Shown: positions 1 through 11,880 of the stretch, one piece after another | Layout: every line of letters begins with the position of its first letter | Position numbering within the stretch: the stretch's first letter is position 1 | Assembly: GCA_963966185.1 (NCBI GenBank) | Contig: CAWZYM010000216.1 | Coordinates: 759,501-823,500 of the forward strand | Source of the DNA: Rhabditoides inermis | Lineage: Eukaryota; Nematoda; Chromadorea; Rhabditida; Rhabditidae | Direction: 5' to 3' | DNA: 64,000 nt | Position numbers and translations under genes: made by a program | Notes under the pieces: model-generated | Databases searched by the model: none | Seen by the model: the letters and a program-made list of their open reading frames with translations, nothing else | What the model was told of the DNA's origin: nothing

Positions 1-458
1 GATGCGGTCGCTGACCTGCAGATGGGGGACAGAGGGTTAGTAGGTAGAACCATATCATCCACGTGACACATATTGACTTAGACAAATATCTGCTCCACTG
101 ACCAATACAGCACCCATGCCTATAATATTCATAACATCATAAGAACCATATTAGTTAAACAGAACATCTCTCTCCCTGCACCATAGTCTTTCGATAATCG
201 TCATGTCTCAACGTGTCCTCTCCACTCTCCTCCCCCATTCACTCTCCATTAATTTGGTCACAGATACGCTAACGACATTACCTGTTATATTCCCTCTCCC
301 TCTACCAAAAGGTTAGGAGAACCACCCAATCCACGTTTCACAAATGGACCTAGCTAAATCTGGCTACAATGGTTATAATGAAACCAAATCCGATCCACTC
401 CATTCCTCTCCCTTCAACATACAAGTCTGCTTATCGCTCGCCCTCGCCCCCCTCTCCC

Positions 459-506
<48 letters not shown>

Positions 507-699
507 CCTCCCCCCACCTCATTCTCCAGTTCCATCACCGCGTCTGCCTGCGCGCCCTCCATAGCCAGCACGGACCATCTGGAAACAAGTAGAATGAGCC
601 AGCATCAAATTTCTCGACAACTACGTATCAACATAACAGCGAAATCATACCCGCTTTAATCGAGCCTTCGTTAAAATCTCAACCCACAACCCGCCCACC
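1..699. other. Intronic/flanking sequence without a supported exon
   Basis: No convincing exon was found. A CT-rich simple repeat occupies about 440-515. The first 15 bases, read on the minus strand, follow a CTGCAG acceptor-like sequence and could open the next downstream exon of the diacylglycerol kinase gene, but too little is present to support it. Short open frames here are products of the CT tract. Confidence 0.5.
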
Positions 700-1140
700 T
701 TGCCCATAAAATCCAGCATTCTCGTATGAGCCTTCTCAAATACAATAACAAATCATATCCACTCTAATCGACGTGGCATTTTCATACCAATACCACCGCC
801 TACCCTCCCAACATATCAACCATGACCAACCTATCTATAAATCATAAATCCCAATTCCACAATCCGCCTGATTGAACATCCTGGTGTGCGCCATCGCAAA
901 TATTAAAACGGATAAATCATTCACATTCTGATAAAAGCCTTCTCAATCTCAAATCACAATCCTCCCTCCCACAACACACCCACCTATCCAACATCCAACA
1001 TCCAGGTGCGGATAAATCATACCCGTTCTAATAAAGTCCATTCAAACCTCAATCTCAAATCTCAATTTTCTTATGAACCCCACAATGCCCACCCTCCCTC
1101 CCACCTATCCAACATCCTGGTATGAGCCTTCTCAAATATA
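700..1140. repeat. Degenerate tandem copies of the DGK exon/intron junction
   Basis: Four imperfect copies of the 3' edge of the DGK catalytic exon (plus-strand text near 1214-1250, containing CATCCTGGTGTGCGCC) lie downstream in the intron. They start near 1102, 983, 862 and 713, spaced roughly 120-150 bp. The copy at 1102-1140 keeps both the intronic lead-in (CACAATGCCC, CTCCCACCTATC) and the exonic part. The reading frame is not preserved, so these are non-coding echoes produced by local tandem duplication that includes the splice donor. Confidence 0.75.
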
Positions 1141-1217
1141 ATGACGGATCTCAATACACAACCCCTTTCTCCCAGGCCTTCTCCCCCTCCCTCCCCATTC
1201 CACAATGCCCCTCCCAC

Positions 1218-4200
1218 CTATCGAGCATCCTGGTGTGCGCCCTCTCGAACGTGGCGACCAGCTTGGGCAGCTGGTGGTCGTCGTAGAACGCGTGGCCCCA
1301 GCCCAGCACCCGCGCCAGGTCGTTGCCCGTGCCGAGGGGAAGCACGGCCAGTTGACACTGCAATGTATCAAGTTGATATGCGAGAAACTGCCATATATCG
1401 AAAAGAAATTGAGAAAAGTGCCAGTGCCCAGGTGCAACACGGAGAGTTGACACTGGAACGGGGGGGGGGGGGGTATTGATATTGATTGATTGATATAATT
1501 GATTACATGTTACTGCGAGTTGACACTGAAACGGGAGACGGGGGAGGATTGATTGATATTGATTGATTGATATAACTGATTATATGTTGCCGCTTATTGA
1601 GCTGACACTGAACGGGGGGAAGATTGAGTATGAGTATTCACTACCTTTGATCTCAAGTTCAAGTTCGAGTGGAAGCATACAGTGGGCCAAGATCTTATGG
1701 GCTAACGCCGGGGAAAGACAGTTGGGCAGACGAGGTTAGTGGCGGAAAACGATTCTTGACCGATAATTCTCCAAGGGAGGGATTGATGATGATTGAATGG
1801 TATATTTGATTCTGTTTATACAGACACGGTATTGAGAGCCACGCTAATCACACGGGTTAAAAACAACGTGAAACATACAACTTCAAATCTAAGAGTTCTA
1901 CGACACTAGGTCTGACATCAGTACGTTGATGAAATTTCATTATGACTAAATTGAGAAAAAAATGCTGATCCAATTAGTTCCAAAACAACGTGAAACATAC
2001 AACTTAAAATTACGTTGATACACCGATATACCGAGTCAGAATTGAGAAAAGCGCAAATCCAATTGGTTTCAAAATAAGGTGAAGCATACATGCCCTCCAC
2101 CTGTCTGATCATCAGCTCATGGAATATAGTACTCATGCTAGCTCTCTCCGGGATCGGCATCTCCAGTTCATCCCTTACCACTCGCCCTTGCCCACCTTGC
2201 TGCGCAGTCCGAGCTGATCCAACTCACCCAGATTACACTCATTATGCATGTCATTAGCATTACGTTGAAAAGCTATCACGAGTAAATTGAAAGAAAACCC
2301 AAACTCAACTGTTCAAAACAACCACATAAAACACACGGCAAACATACACATAACGATAAACGACCGACCTTGCTGTGCAGTCCTAGCCTGTCGAACGCGG
2401 CGAGCACCCAGCCGACAGTGCCGTCCCCGCCACACACCAACACACGGAACGAGTCCAGCTCGCCCATGAACGTCAGACTGCAAGGAGGCAACTTAGTATA
2501 AGCAGTAAGTTATACTCAGACTGGAAATGCTCAGCTCAGACGAACGTCAGACTGGAAAGTGATCACTAACGTACTATTATACACAACCTATTTGAATTAT
2601 GCATTCATTTCATTGATCGTATTTTGTATATAGATAAAAATGTTTAAACTAAATAGATTATATCTATAGAACGATCGCTCAAACATCTCCGTCCAACAAT
2701 ACCTACCCAACCTGAAACATAACACCACCACCACCCACACTCACCCAAAGTCGGGTCCGCTGGAGATGATATCAAACACTTGCACCGGGTTGAGCAGTCT
2801 GAAAAGAAATCACTTTCTTTCCTCGAATGCTCTCATATCCATCAATGCGAAATTAACCGCATCAGAGCATTCCCCTTTCCTGAAAGATGCTTCCTTTTCA
2901 CACACATGGTGTAGTCAAATTCAGATACAACTATTCCAGATAAATCTCCATACTCCTCTCCCCGTACCTCCTGGGTTGACGAGACGGAAAGAAAATCTCT
3001 CCCTCCGTCCACCCTCTTTCTCTCGTCTCTCTCCCCCCCTCACAAATGTTCCAATGCAACTATGCAACGTCAACCGCAGCTACTCCCTTCCCCCGTACCT
3101 CCTGAGCTTCCGGATCATCCTCTGTCCCTGGTTGTCGCCCGACTTGCTGTTGACGAGTGCGAGGAGGGGCGAGCCGCCGCCGCACTCCCCGCCCATCGCG
3201 TCCACCCGCAGACACGCCACGCCCTGCAATCAGGTAAAGGTATGAGGTGTACGGTAAAGAGCAGAGACGCCACGCACTGCGAGGAGGGAAATCAAATCAA
3301 ATCAAATATTTATCCAGGATTCAGGATCGATTTTTATGAACGTATAGCATGTACATATAGCAGTTCACACGCAGACAGGCCCTGCAATCAGGTACAGTGG
3401 TAAAGGTATCGAGTAAAGTGCCCTGCAATTTTAGAAGTGGATGATATGCAACTGGAATAATTGTAAATTGTATAACTCAATCAGTAGCATGTCAAGATAA
3501 AAAGTACCGCAGAGAATGCAAAACATCGATTTTTTATCTTCTTGAAAAGAGCGGAACTCAAATGCCGGTCTACTATATGTTTTAACCGATCCACTACAGT
3601 GACGGAGACACACCACTACTCAATCAATACTGTGAACTGTGATTTGAAACCATACAATTGTTATTGCACATTATCAGTATCACACCAATCTAAATCCGTG
3701 CAGTTCGAAATACGAATAGAAATAGTTCAATAGTTAGAACCGAATCAACTACGGCATATCACTACACATTTTTGCTGTATGGCTTCAAACCAAACAAAAA
3801 TAAGTTTCAACACATACATCTCACTATTCGGAACATCATCACATCAATGAAAACGGGCAAAACGATACTATACCGTTCAAAAAAACCCAGATCTATATAT
3901 AAAAGGACCGACGCATCTTTTCGCTCATAATTAAAACATTCATAAAGTATGGTCAGTCATTTCAAACCCGTCATTGCAACTACTTTCGAACCGCCTAACA
4001 CGACGAAATCATGTGTTTTGAAGACATTGTTTCAAAGAGACTGAACACAGACCACATCCTCTCCTCTTCTCACCTTGTCGTTGATGCTCCTCAATGCGAG
4101 CGGCGGCAGGATGGACAGACTGGCCGGGCCGAGGGAACACACGCGAGGAACCACCTGGAGGTGGACGTCAAGCCATCCTTTCCACTCTCTCTCTCTCTCT

Positions 4201-6668
4201 CTCCCCTCCCTCCCTCTCACCTGCAGACACGCGTCGTGCGCGCACACCGCACACCACAGACACCGCCAGTCCTGAAACAACAATATTACAAGTTACAAGA
4301 ATAAAAAAAAACCTATCACTATCATCACGAAGTACTCCAAAACATGTAAACTATCACCGAGAAGAAATTATTCAAAGAAATCATACAAACTGTAAACAAC
4401 TCAATGAATGAAACATACACTTGTCCACGTCTATACACTACACAACCTATCCTCTCAACAACAAACACTGTGATTGTATAACTACCAGATAAACCATCAC
4501 GCTAACAGTGTATGTACATGTCGGAATCAGGCTGATAATCAAACAAAAAACCAAACACTATGCCCTCTAGCCTTCTCCCCCCTTCCCACCTGCAGTTTGA
4601 GCACACTCCCACATGCCCGCTCGCACGCCGTGCACTTGCTGCCCATCGGCAGGTTCCCCTCCACCCACTGGTGCGCCATCACAGAGTTCTGCAACGGCAA
4701 TCGATATGTGACGTGAAGAGAAACTTTACCAACCATGTTCGTCTTCGTACTATCTACTATACTCTTATAACGTACTTCGTCTTCGTATGGTGCAAATAAT
4801 TAAAGTTCCATGACATATCCGCTACCCCCCCCCCCCTCCACGAAACATATTTCCACAACATGAACCAAAATTCTCGTCAATTCACCAAACACCTTAAAAA
4901 AACGATGACATATGACAGTAACACACACAGTGACTACAGTATCCATAAACAGTAACCCATCATCTACAGTACCCCCGCACTCACATCAGGCGTGATGTAC
5001 TGCATCTGTGCGGGCACGCTGTGCTCGCTGGTCCACTTACAGGCAGAACGCACCTTGGGCATGCAGCGCTTGTGCGCCTTCTGACGACAGACTGCAAAGG
5101 GGGGAGAGACGTTATTCGATAGGTATTAAAGAAACGAATCACTACTCACTACTGACCCGTAATCACCACTTGTGCGCTTTCTGACGACAGACTGCAAACG
5201 TCAACGTTGTTATTTATAATCCATACAGCTCTCGTCATTTTTTCGTAATCATCTCATTATGTCATGCTTGACCTTACATTTTCTTCATGCACTGAAACTC
5301 CTATAAACTATTAAAAATATATATTTACCTAAACTACAAATCGTACCCCCTAACATCTACGTTTCAGACCATCCTATTAAATACGGACCCACATGAGAAA
5401 GTAATAGTGGTGTACATACGGAAAGACAAAAAAAACCAATAAATCAATGATCGACCCACTGTCGCATGCCATTCCGTGCCAGGGAACACCGCTCAGCTTC
5501 TCGCGGCAGTAGTTGCAGAACATGGGGCGAGAGTGCGTCACCTGCGAGAACAATATGTATATGTGTCGTCTACCATGCACTCAGCAAAGTTGAACAGTTT
5601 TTTTAGAAATCATTCTATTCTTATATGACAGTATCCTGGGAGAACAAACCACATTCCTTCCAGACCACACCACAAACGGGAAAGTTCGTTGCCTACATTG
5701 CACTTGTTATTCTTCAAGTTGCAATCGCAAACGCAAATATCATGTTGCGTTTATTATTCATGGGTAAAAAAAAATGTTTGCTATTAATATGACACCTATA
5801 AACCGTAGTGCTGAATTGTGTTCTCTGTTATCAGGCCATTTAAGCAATTGGCTATTTCATCAATGATTAATAGTAAAACTAGGAATGTCCAACCCAATAT
5901 ACAATTCCTCGACGTCGACGACATTCAATAAAATACAGCAATATCAGACATCCCTTACTGCTAGTAATACTGTTTAGACATCTAAAAGAATCCCAGTCAC
6001 AGAGATCACACATTTCCAATTATCAATATTATCACATATCCATTCTTAGATTAACCAGGCAGTAGCCCCCGGGACATTGGGGATTATACATAAATCGCTG
6101 GGATACATATGTAAAAATATACACTCTGCCGGATCAAAGATACTGGGATAAGAACTCTCCTGAGATTCTTTACTGTAATTCCGTTATTACCCGATTACAC
6201 CTACGTACCAGCAGGAAGTAGCAATCTTGTAGTTGAGAACATAATAGAAATGGAAGTGAGATAGGCATGTCTTGTTGAGGATAGCGATAAAAGTGAAAAT
6301 GTGAAATGTATTTTATAAATAAATAAATACCGGATTCCATTGATGCTCCCCGCACGATGTCGCTCGCAAATCCGTCACGGCAGAGGTCTAAGAATAATAT
6401 TTTGAATTATCTTGTCACACCTCTCTCACATAAAATGTAATTTGCCATTGACATTTTTGTCTATAATACAAGATGCCGTTGTCAAATCACACCACGATAC
6501 GAACAGCAAACAATGCAACTGAAACATTATAAAAACTGAGAATATCATTCATACCGTTTCAACTGAACAGATCAATTAATCAATAAATCAATCACTCACA
6601 TTGCACCCGTCCGCCTCCTCTAGGGCGGCCAGTGCCGACTGCCAGTTCTCCATATTGTGTACCGTAGC
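1218..6668 (-). CDS. Type II diacylglycerol kinase (delta/eta class), partial
   Basis: Phosphorylates diacylglycerol to phosphatidic acid at membranes. Exons on the complement: 6600-6668, 5460-5541, 4985-5091, 4590-4688, 4221-4271, 4074-4154, 3099-3223, 2745-2798, 2369-2477, 1218-1357. All junction phases from 5541 down to 1218 agree. Exon 6600-6668 encodes the last helix of a PH domain ([12 protein letters not shown]). The next exons encode two C1 zinc fingers ([52 protein letters not shown]). The catalytic part shows [12 protein letters not shown], the ATP-site glycine motif [12 protein letters not shown] and [16 protein letters not shown]. The order PH-C1-C1-catalytic and the segment TRMLDR point to the delta/eta class. 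The His-Trp that normally opens the first C1 was not found, so a small exon between 5541 and 6600 is missing from my model. The accessory domain and C-terminus lie beyond the window start; the N-terminus is unresolved. Confidence 0.9.
1445..1612. repeat. Echoes of the DGK catalytic-exon acceptor edge
   Basis: The exon edge at 1350-1360 (AGTTGACACTGC on the plus strand) recurs at about 1445, 1516 and 1600, each followed by G-rich sequence and ATTGATTGATATT-like runs. They form a degenerate tandem repeat of roughly 75-85 bp inside the intron immediately upstream of the exon in the direction of transcription. Confidence 0.65.
1667..1776. repeat. Interspersed repeat, copy 1 (inverted relative to 57210-57324)
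   Basis: About 110 bp containing AAGATCTTATGGGCTAACGC matches the reverse complement of 57210-57324 almost base for base, with only a few differences. Both copies lie in introns of unrelated genes. No terminal repeats or target duplication were recognised, so the class is unknown. Confidence 0.75.
2185..2222 (-). repeat. Echo of DGK exon 2369-2477
   Basis: Read on the minus strand this repeats the 3' end of the exon that encodes the ATP-site glycine motif (LGLRSKVG here versus LGLHSKVG at the real exon end), including its GGTGGGC-like donor. It sits in the intron just downstream of that exon. It has no acceptor and runs into a stop, so it is probably not used as a coding exon. Confidence 0.7.
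5169..5200 (-). repeat. Echo of DGK C1 exon 5' edge, offset exactly 100 bp
   Basis: The 32 bases at 5169-5200 match the acceptor end of the C1 exon at 5069-5100 with two mismatches, including the CTGCAAA acceptor. A second, nearly identical 3' splice site therefore lies 100 bp upstream of the real one in the direction of transcription. Confidence 0.8.
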
Positions 6669-8440
6669 CTGATTAGTCTCCTCTCTCTCTCTCCCTTCGT
6701 CGATGATAGGGGCGTCTGACGCCAACAATAACACAGCTACACCTGCAATGTTGTGGAATCCAATCTCGACTCGCCCACACGCCCACGCAATCGCGGCTAG
6801 CATAAGCGGACGGAAGCGGGCAACGCCTCCGCCCATGCCCCCACATATAAACAATCCTAGCAGAGAGTGTGGCGAGACATTGTGTGTGCATTCTCCGAGT
6901 CTGACGCCGTCTCGCACAGATGGCAGACCATCGATAAGACGGAACCCGTGTAGATATTACACCTTCCTACTTCCTAGTATAGGGGGGTGATACATATGAC
7001 ATTTCGGAGGTGAGTATGAGAATGACACATCGAGATTAGACAAGCAGCAGAATCCGCTCAAGGTACGAGCGAGACGGCGAGGCTTCAATCAAAACACGAT
7101 TAGCACTGTGTTAGGGGCGCATTCATGCATTCATTCGAGAATCGGTTGAATAGTGCGAATGATTCTAGAGAGGTGACGAAACATAATCAACACACGCGGG
7201 CTTACGTGATGCCGAGAGAAGAAACGATAAACTAATCTTTGGGTGATAGATAGAGCGAGAGAGAAACGCGAGAAAGTGGAGAGAAAGACAATTACATTGT
7301 TTGTGAGAAACACTAAACACTAACCGCTTGACCGAATCAATTGCGCCAAAATAGAGAAGAGGCAAGCTGAAATCAAGGTCTCTTCCGCAGAAACGTGGTG
7401 TTCCACACCATTTACACCAATTTCTCGACGCGAGACAAGATAAATGCTAGGGTGGACCTTTGGAAGATGCGCAATCAATGGGGCCGTTTTGATTGTGTCA
7501 TGTCATGAATACAGAATGAAGACATAGCCATTTGATGTTTTGAGAATCGATGACTGTGGGCGAGGCGCGAGAAAGATGGAGAGGCGATTCATTCCACGAG
7601 CAGCAGTATACATTGCTCCGGCCGCTGTTTTCGGGAATGAAAGAAGAATGGAAACAGAGACAGTCAGTCGTAATGGAGAATGTGTAATGGGGTGCGGTCA
7701 GTCGGCATGACGAGAAAAGGAGAGCGATGACGATGTGGCGAGAAGACGAGCAACGACCTTTCGACTATGCAGATTCCGGACGACAACATGACAGAAACAC
7801 TGTCCAGAACCAGATTCCAGCACGCGAAGCAAGCAATCAAGTCCGATCACACGTCAGTGATTAGGACATCGCGATTCATCACCAGTCGACTACAAAACAT
7901 CGTATATAACAAGTGATGGAATAACAGCGGTGACATCTTGTGGATTGTTTGAAGATGCGGGGGAGAATTGGCTCTGGGAAGGGAACAAGTGGGGGGGGGG
8001 GACGGAAAGGAGAGAGATACTGGTTGATGCAGGGAGACGAGAGCGGAGAGAGCGCGCGAGCGATGGAGTGTCTCGTGTCCCCGTGCCACACAGTCCGCTC
8101 ACAACATTCTCCCTTGCCAATTTGAGCACATCGAGATGCCAGTGAGTGGTGTGACACACGCAGTCAATTGAGATACATTCAACAACGGCGGTTTGTTTGT
8201 TGACTATTAACAAAGAAGCTTAGTGAGTGGCTGATTGGGATATGGGAATCTTTAAACTCCTTGCATACTTGCGCCCTTTTGAACACCCCAGGGACATCAT
8301 TATAATATCTCAGCAGCAGCAGCAGCGATTCGTTGAATGACGGCATAACCTTATAAGCCGGCGCGCAGGAAAGAACGCACACTTTGCAACATTCCACCAC
8401 ACCCAACAATATGAAAAAAGATTAACTAAGAAGAACTCAC
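6669..8440. other. Long intron or 5' region with no supported exon
   Basis: About 1.8 kb between the PH-domain exon and the candidate upstream exon at 8441-8512. Six-frame reading shows only short, composition-driven open frames. The N-terminal half of the PH domain should lie here if the gene is intact, but I could not identify it. Confidence 0.5.
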
Positions 8441-8512
8441 CTAGCAGGGACGGGCTGTTGTTCAATCAATTCCGCACCACGAGCATCGCTTTCTTTGGTT
8501 AGTCGGTTGGAC
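8441..8512 (-). CDS. Candidate upstream exon of the DGK gene
   Basis: On the minus strand a CATTGCAG acceptor and a GTGAGT donor bound a 72-nt open segment encoding SNRLTKESDARGAELIEQQP and a few more residues. Its phase (2 to 2) allows it to be internal. No domain is recognisable. It may be an N-terminal exon of the DGK gene, or unrelated. Confidence 0.35.
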
Positions 8513-8811
8513 CTGCAATGGCGGAAGTTGGCGCTGCACACGGTGGGCGAGTACAAGCCGCGATCAGAGTCACAAGAAAGAAGATCAAGGAACAGATAAA
8601 ACACATTCTGGACACGTTCACACGAATCAAATGTAAATTTTGAACCACAAAAAATTCTAAACTCAATCGCGATGGGACCAATTCATAAAATATTAATTAT
8701 TTGTCAACAACAGTTCGTAGGATTTTATTTATGTCTGTTGTTTTTGTGGTATTTTTTAAACTATTTTTGTATGTAGTTTGTATTTGACATAACAATACAA
8801 TTTCTCATAAG

Positions 8812-10023
8812 ATGCACCGGGTGTGTTCGCTCGCTCGGACCGCGTCTCGCCAGACGCGCTGGCTGTCGAGCAGCGCGGTGCGACTGAACGAGTCGGCCCC
8901 GTCGGCGGTGCAGAAGCTGCAGGTCGGCGAGCTCTCCAAGGGCGAGCTGCCCATCGAGAAGCGCTCCCTCACCCGCGGACTCTCCATGAACAAGTTCGAG
9001 AAGGTTGGTCTTGTTTGTTTATTTGTTTACTTGTTTACTTGTTTGTTTGTAGGACTTTATGATCTACCCGGAGTACACAGACTCGGACGACATGCGGACC
9101 ATCGAGGGCTACACGGACGTGCTGCGTAACGCCCTCATCCACACCGGTGCGTTCAGAGTGTTCATGTCCGATTTTCTTTCTTTTTATTTTGTGTTGCTGC
9201 CTTATTGTGTGACATTACATATTGATGTTAGTATATAATTCATAAATATTATTTACTTTCCGTTGGCTATGTAAACCTGTTTACAGTCGACTCGTACGCT
9301 ATGGAGTCGGCCGGCGAGCTCACGCAGGAAGTTAGATTTTAGTTTCCATTTTTGTTATTTGTGTACTTGCCTGTAAATTGTACGTAGAAGTCGAAACGTC
9401 GTCTAGTCGGACAAGGAATAATGTACATCCCTTGAACCCGCACGTTGCAAGAGTGTCCGTCCTGAACAACAAACATGTAAACAAACACATAAACCAAAAA
9501 CACGTTCAGGTGCTGACCACCCTGCAGGAGTCGACCGTGCCGGCCGTGTTTGTCCCGTCCGAATTCGGCGGCCTTGGCATGAACCACAAGGACAGACTGC
9601 AGATCTGCCAGGTAAGGATTCTTATGGTTACGGTCACGGTAATACCGTATCCCGGGCGCATTTATGTGAAATTCGTAGTAACCACAAGGATAGGCTGCAG
9701 ATCTGCCAGGTGAGATTCTTTTGGATACTGTTGAGTACGGTTACGGTAATACTGTATAACGAACGGTAACATTTTGTTCGGAATTGATGTGATAAATACT
9801 GTACACTATACGCTATACCGTATACTATATCGTATACTATACCGTACACTATATCGTATACTATACCGTATACCTTGCAGGAGCTGTCCCTCGACTGGTC
9901 CGTCTTCTCGACGATGCAGGTGGTGAACGCCGCGTCGCAGCTCATACAGCTATACGGAACCGAGCAGCAGAAGGTGAGCGAGTGTTAGCTTGTTGATTGC
10001 TTTTGACTGGGTGTCAGAGGATG

Positions 10024-10066
<43 letters not shown>

Positions 10067-10828
10067 GGAGAGAGAGAGACGCTTTCAGGAGAAGTACCTC
10101 CCTCTTCTCGCATCGGGCAAGTGCCGCCCCGCCGTCGCCATTCGCCAGCGCGCCGGGTACGGTAGTTTTGATTACTGTATTCCTACCATATTTCCCCTAT
10201 CGTATCCCTCAGTGTCGCCTCGGGCCTGGAGGTGGTCGGGTCGTCGTCGTCCTCGCAGTCTGGCCTCCTGTCGGGCACGTGCCGCGTCGCCTCCCTGCCC
10301 AATCCCAACCTACTCATCGCGTTCGCCCACGCTAGCAACCATATGACGGTGGGGAGGGAGGGGGAGAGAGAGGGAGAGAGAGAGAAGGAGGGGGAGAGAG
10401 TAGAGAGAGAAGGAGGGGGAGAGCTGTCCCCTTCCAGAAGCAGCGCGTCGAGTCGGTGTACGTCGTCGACCGCTCTCAGCTGGGCGAGGAGGCGCGGTGG
10501 GAGTGGAACAGACAGGAGACGCTGGGTCTGAAGGCTGTGCAGAGTCAGTACTCATTTTTGTCCTGTTTGTGTTTATCGAATAGTATTGATTTTGGAGTGT
10601 TTGAGGATGAGAATGAGAAGGTATCATCACGACATTGTTGAATTGTCCCGTCTGATGGTATTACATGCAATTGAAACGTATTATACAATTTTTTAAAAAT
10701 GTTTTCTTTTCAGTCGGTGATCTGTGTGTCTCGTTTGCGCTTCCGGCCGAGTCGCTGCTGGGAGAAGAGGGACAGGCAGCAGAGGTGAGCACGTTTGTAT
10801 CTCTCCTTCTCTCCTTCTCTCCCTCTCT

Positions 10829-10868
<40 letters not shown>

Positions 10869-11087
10869 TCTCCTTTTCTCTCTCTTTCTCCCCCTCTCCC
10901 TCTCCCTCCATCTCTCCTTCTCTTCTTTCTCCTCTCCCTCCCTCTCCATCTCTCCCTGCCAGATTGGCGGCGAGCTGGTCTCCTCTGGCCGTCTCCCTCT
11001 CGCGGCGGCCACAGTGGGCTTTGCCAGAAGACTCATCGATCAGCTCGTCGACGTGTCCCACAACACGACCGATACCAACCAGGTGGG

Positions 11088-11130
<43 letters not shown>

Positions 11131-11836
11131 CTGTGGGTACAGCTCATGTTCATTATGTGAGAATGGTTTTGTGAAACGTAGATCTCGTGGTTTGATTTAA
11201 TTGTTTTTTGGGTTCGCTTCGCAAAGCGCTTCCACTTCCACTGTTTTTAATGTCTTTCATACAGACTTGTTGTTATACCTATGACCACATCTCATCTCAC
11301 CGATTGGGTTTCTCAAACATCAACGTGAATATTTTTTGAACTGAATCATATTTATATTGTTTTTCTTTTCTTTTTTTCGTTCACATCGGTACATCTCGTA
11401 TTACACATTCATTTCATTTTCGTTTTCTAAATATAAACGAAACATATTATACATATTATTATACATATTATATATATTATTATTATTACATAGCATATCA
11501 TTTATTCATGTCTGAAATATATACTTTTAGGACGGTTCCCTTCTTCGCGATTCCGCCGCCGTTCAGCGCACGCTGGGTTCACTGGCTAGGAAGGTGGGGA
11601 GGGAGAGAAGAGAGAGGGAGAGAGGGAGAGAGAGAGAGAGAGAGAGAGGGGGAGAGGGAGAGACAGGAGGGAGACAGGAGGGAGACAGGGAGAGAGAGAT
11701 AGGAGAGAGGGAGGGGGGAAACAAGGAGAGAGGGGGAGAGAAGAGAGAGAGAGAAAGAGCGATAGAGAATGAGGAAGAGGAAGTATGGAAAGAGAGAGAG
11801 AGAGCGCGCGATAAAGAAAGAGAGAGAGGGAGGAGG

Positions 11837-11880
<44 letters not shown>

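Noticed and set aside
1132..1479. Plus-strand frames over the DGK catalytic exon
   Set aside because: Shadow frames of the GC-rich minus-strand exon that encodes [16 protein letters not shown].
8518..8643. 41-codon plus frame MAEVGAAHGGRVQAAIRVTR with a basic helical tail
   Set aside because: Good start context, but it lies where a minus-strand splice acceptor is likely, has no family and is short; chance cannot be excluded.
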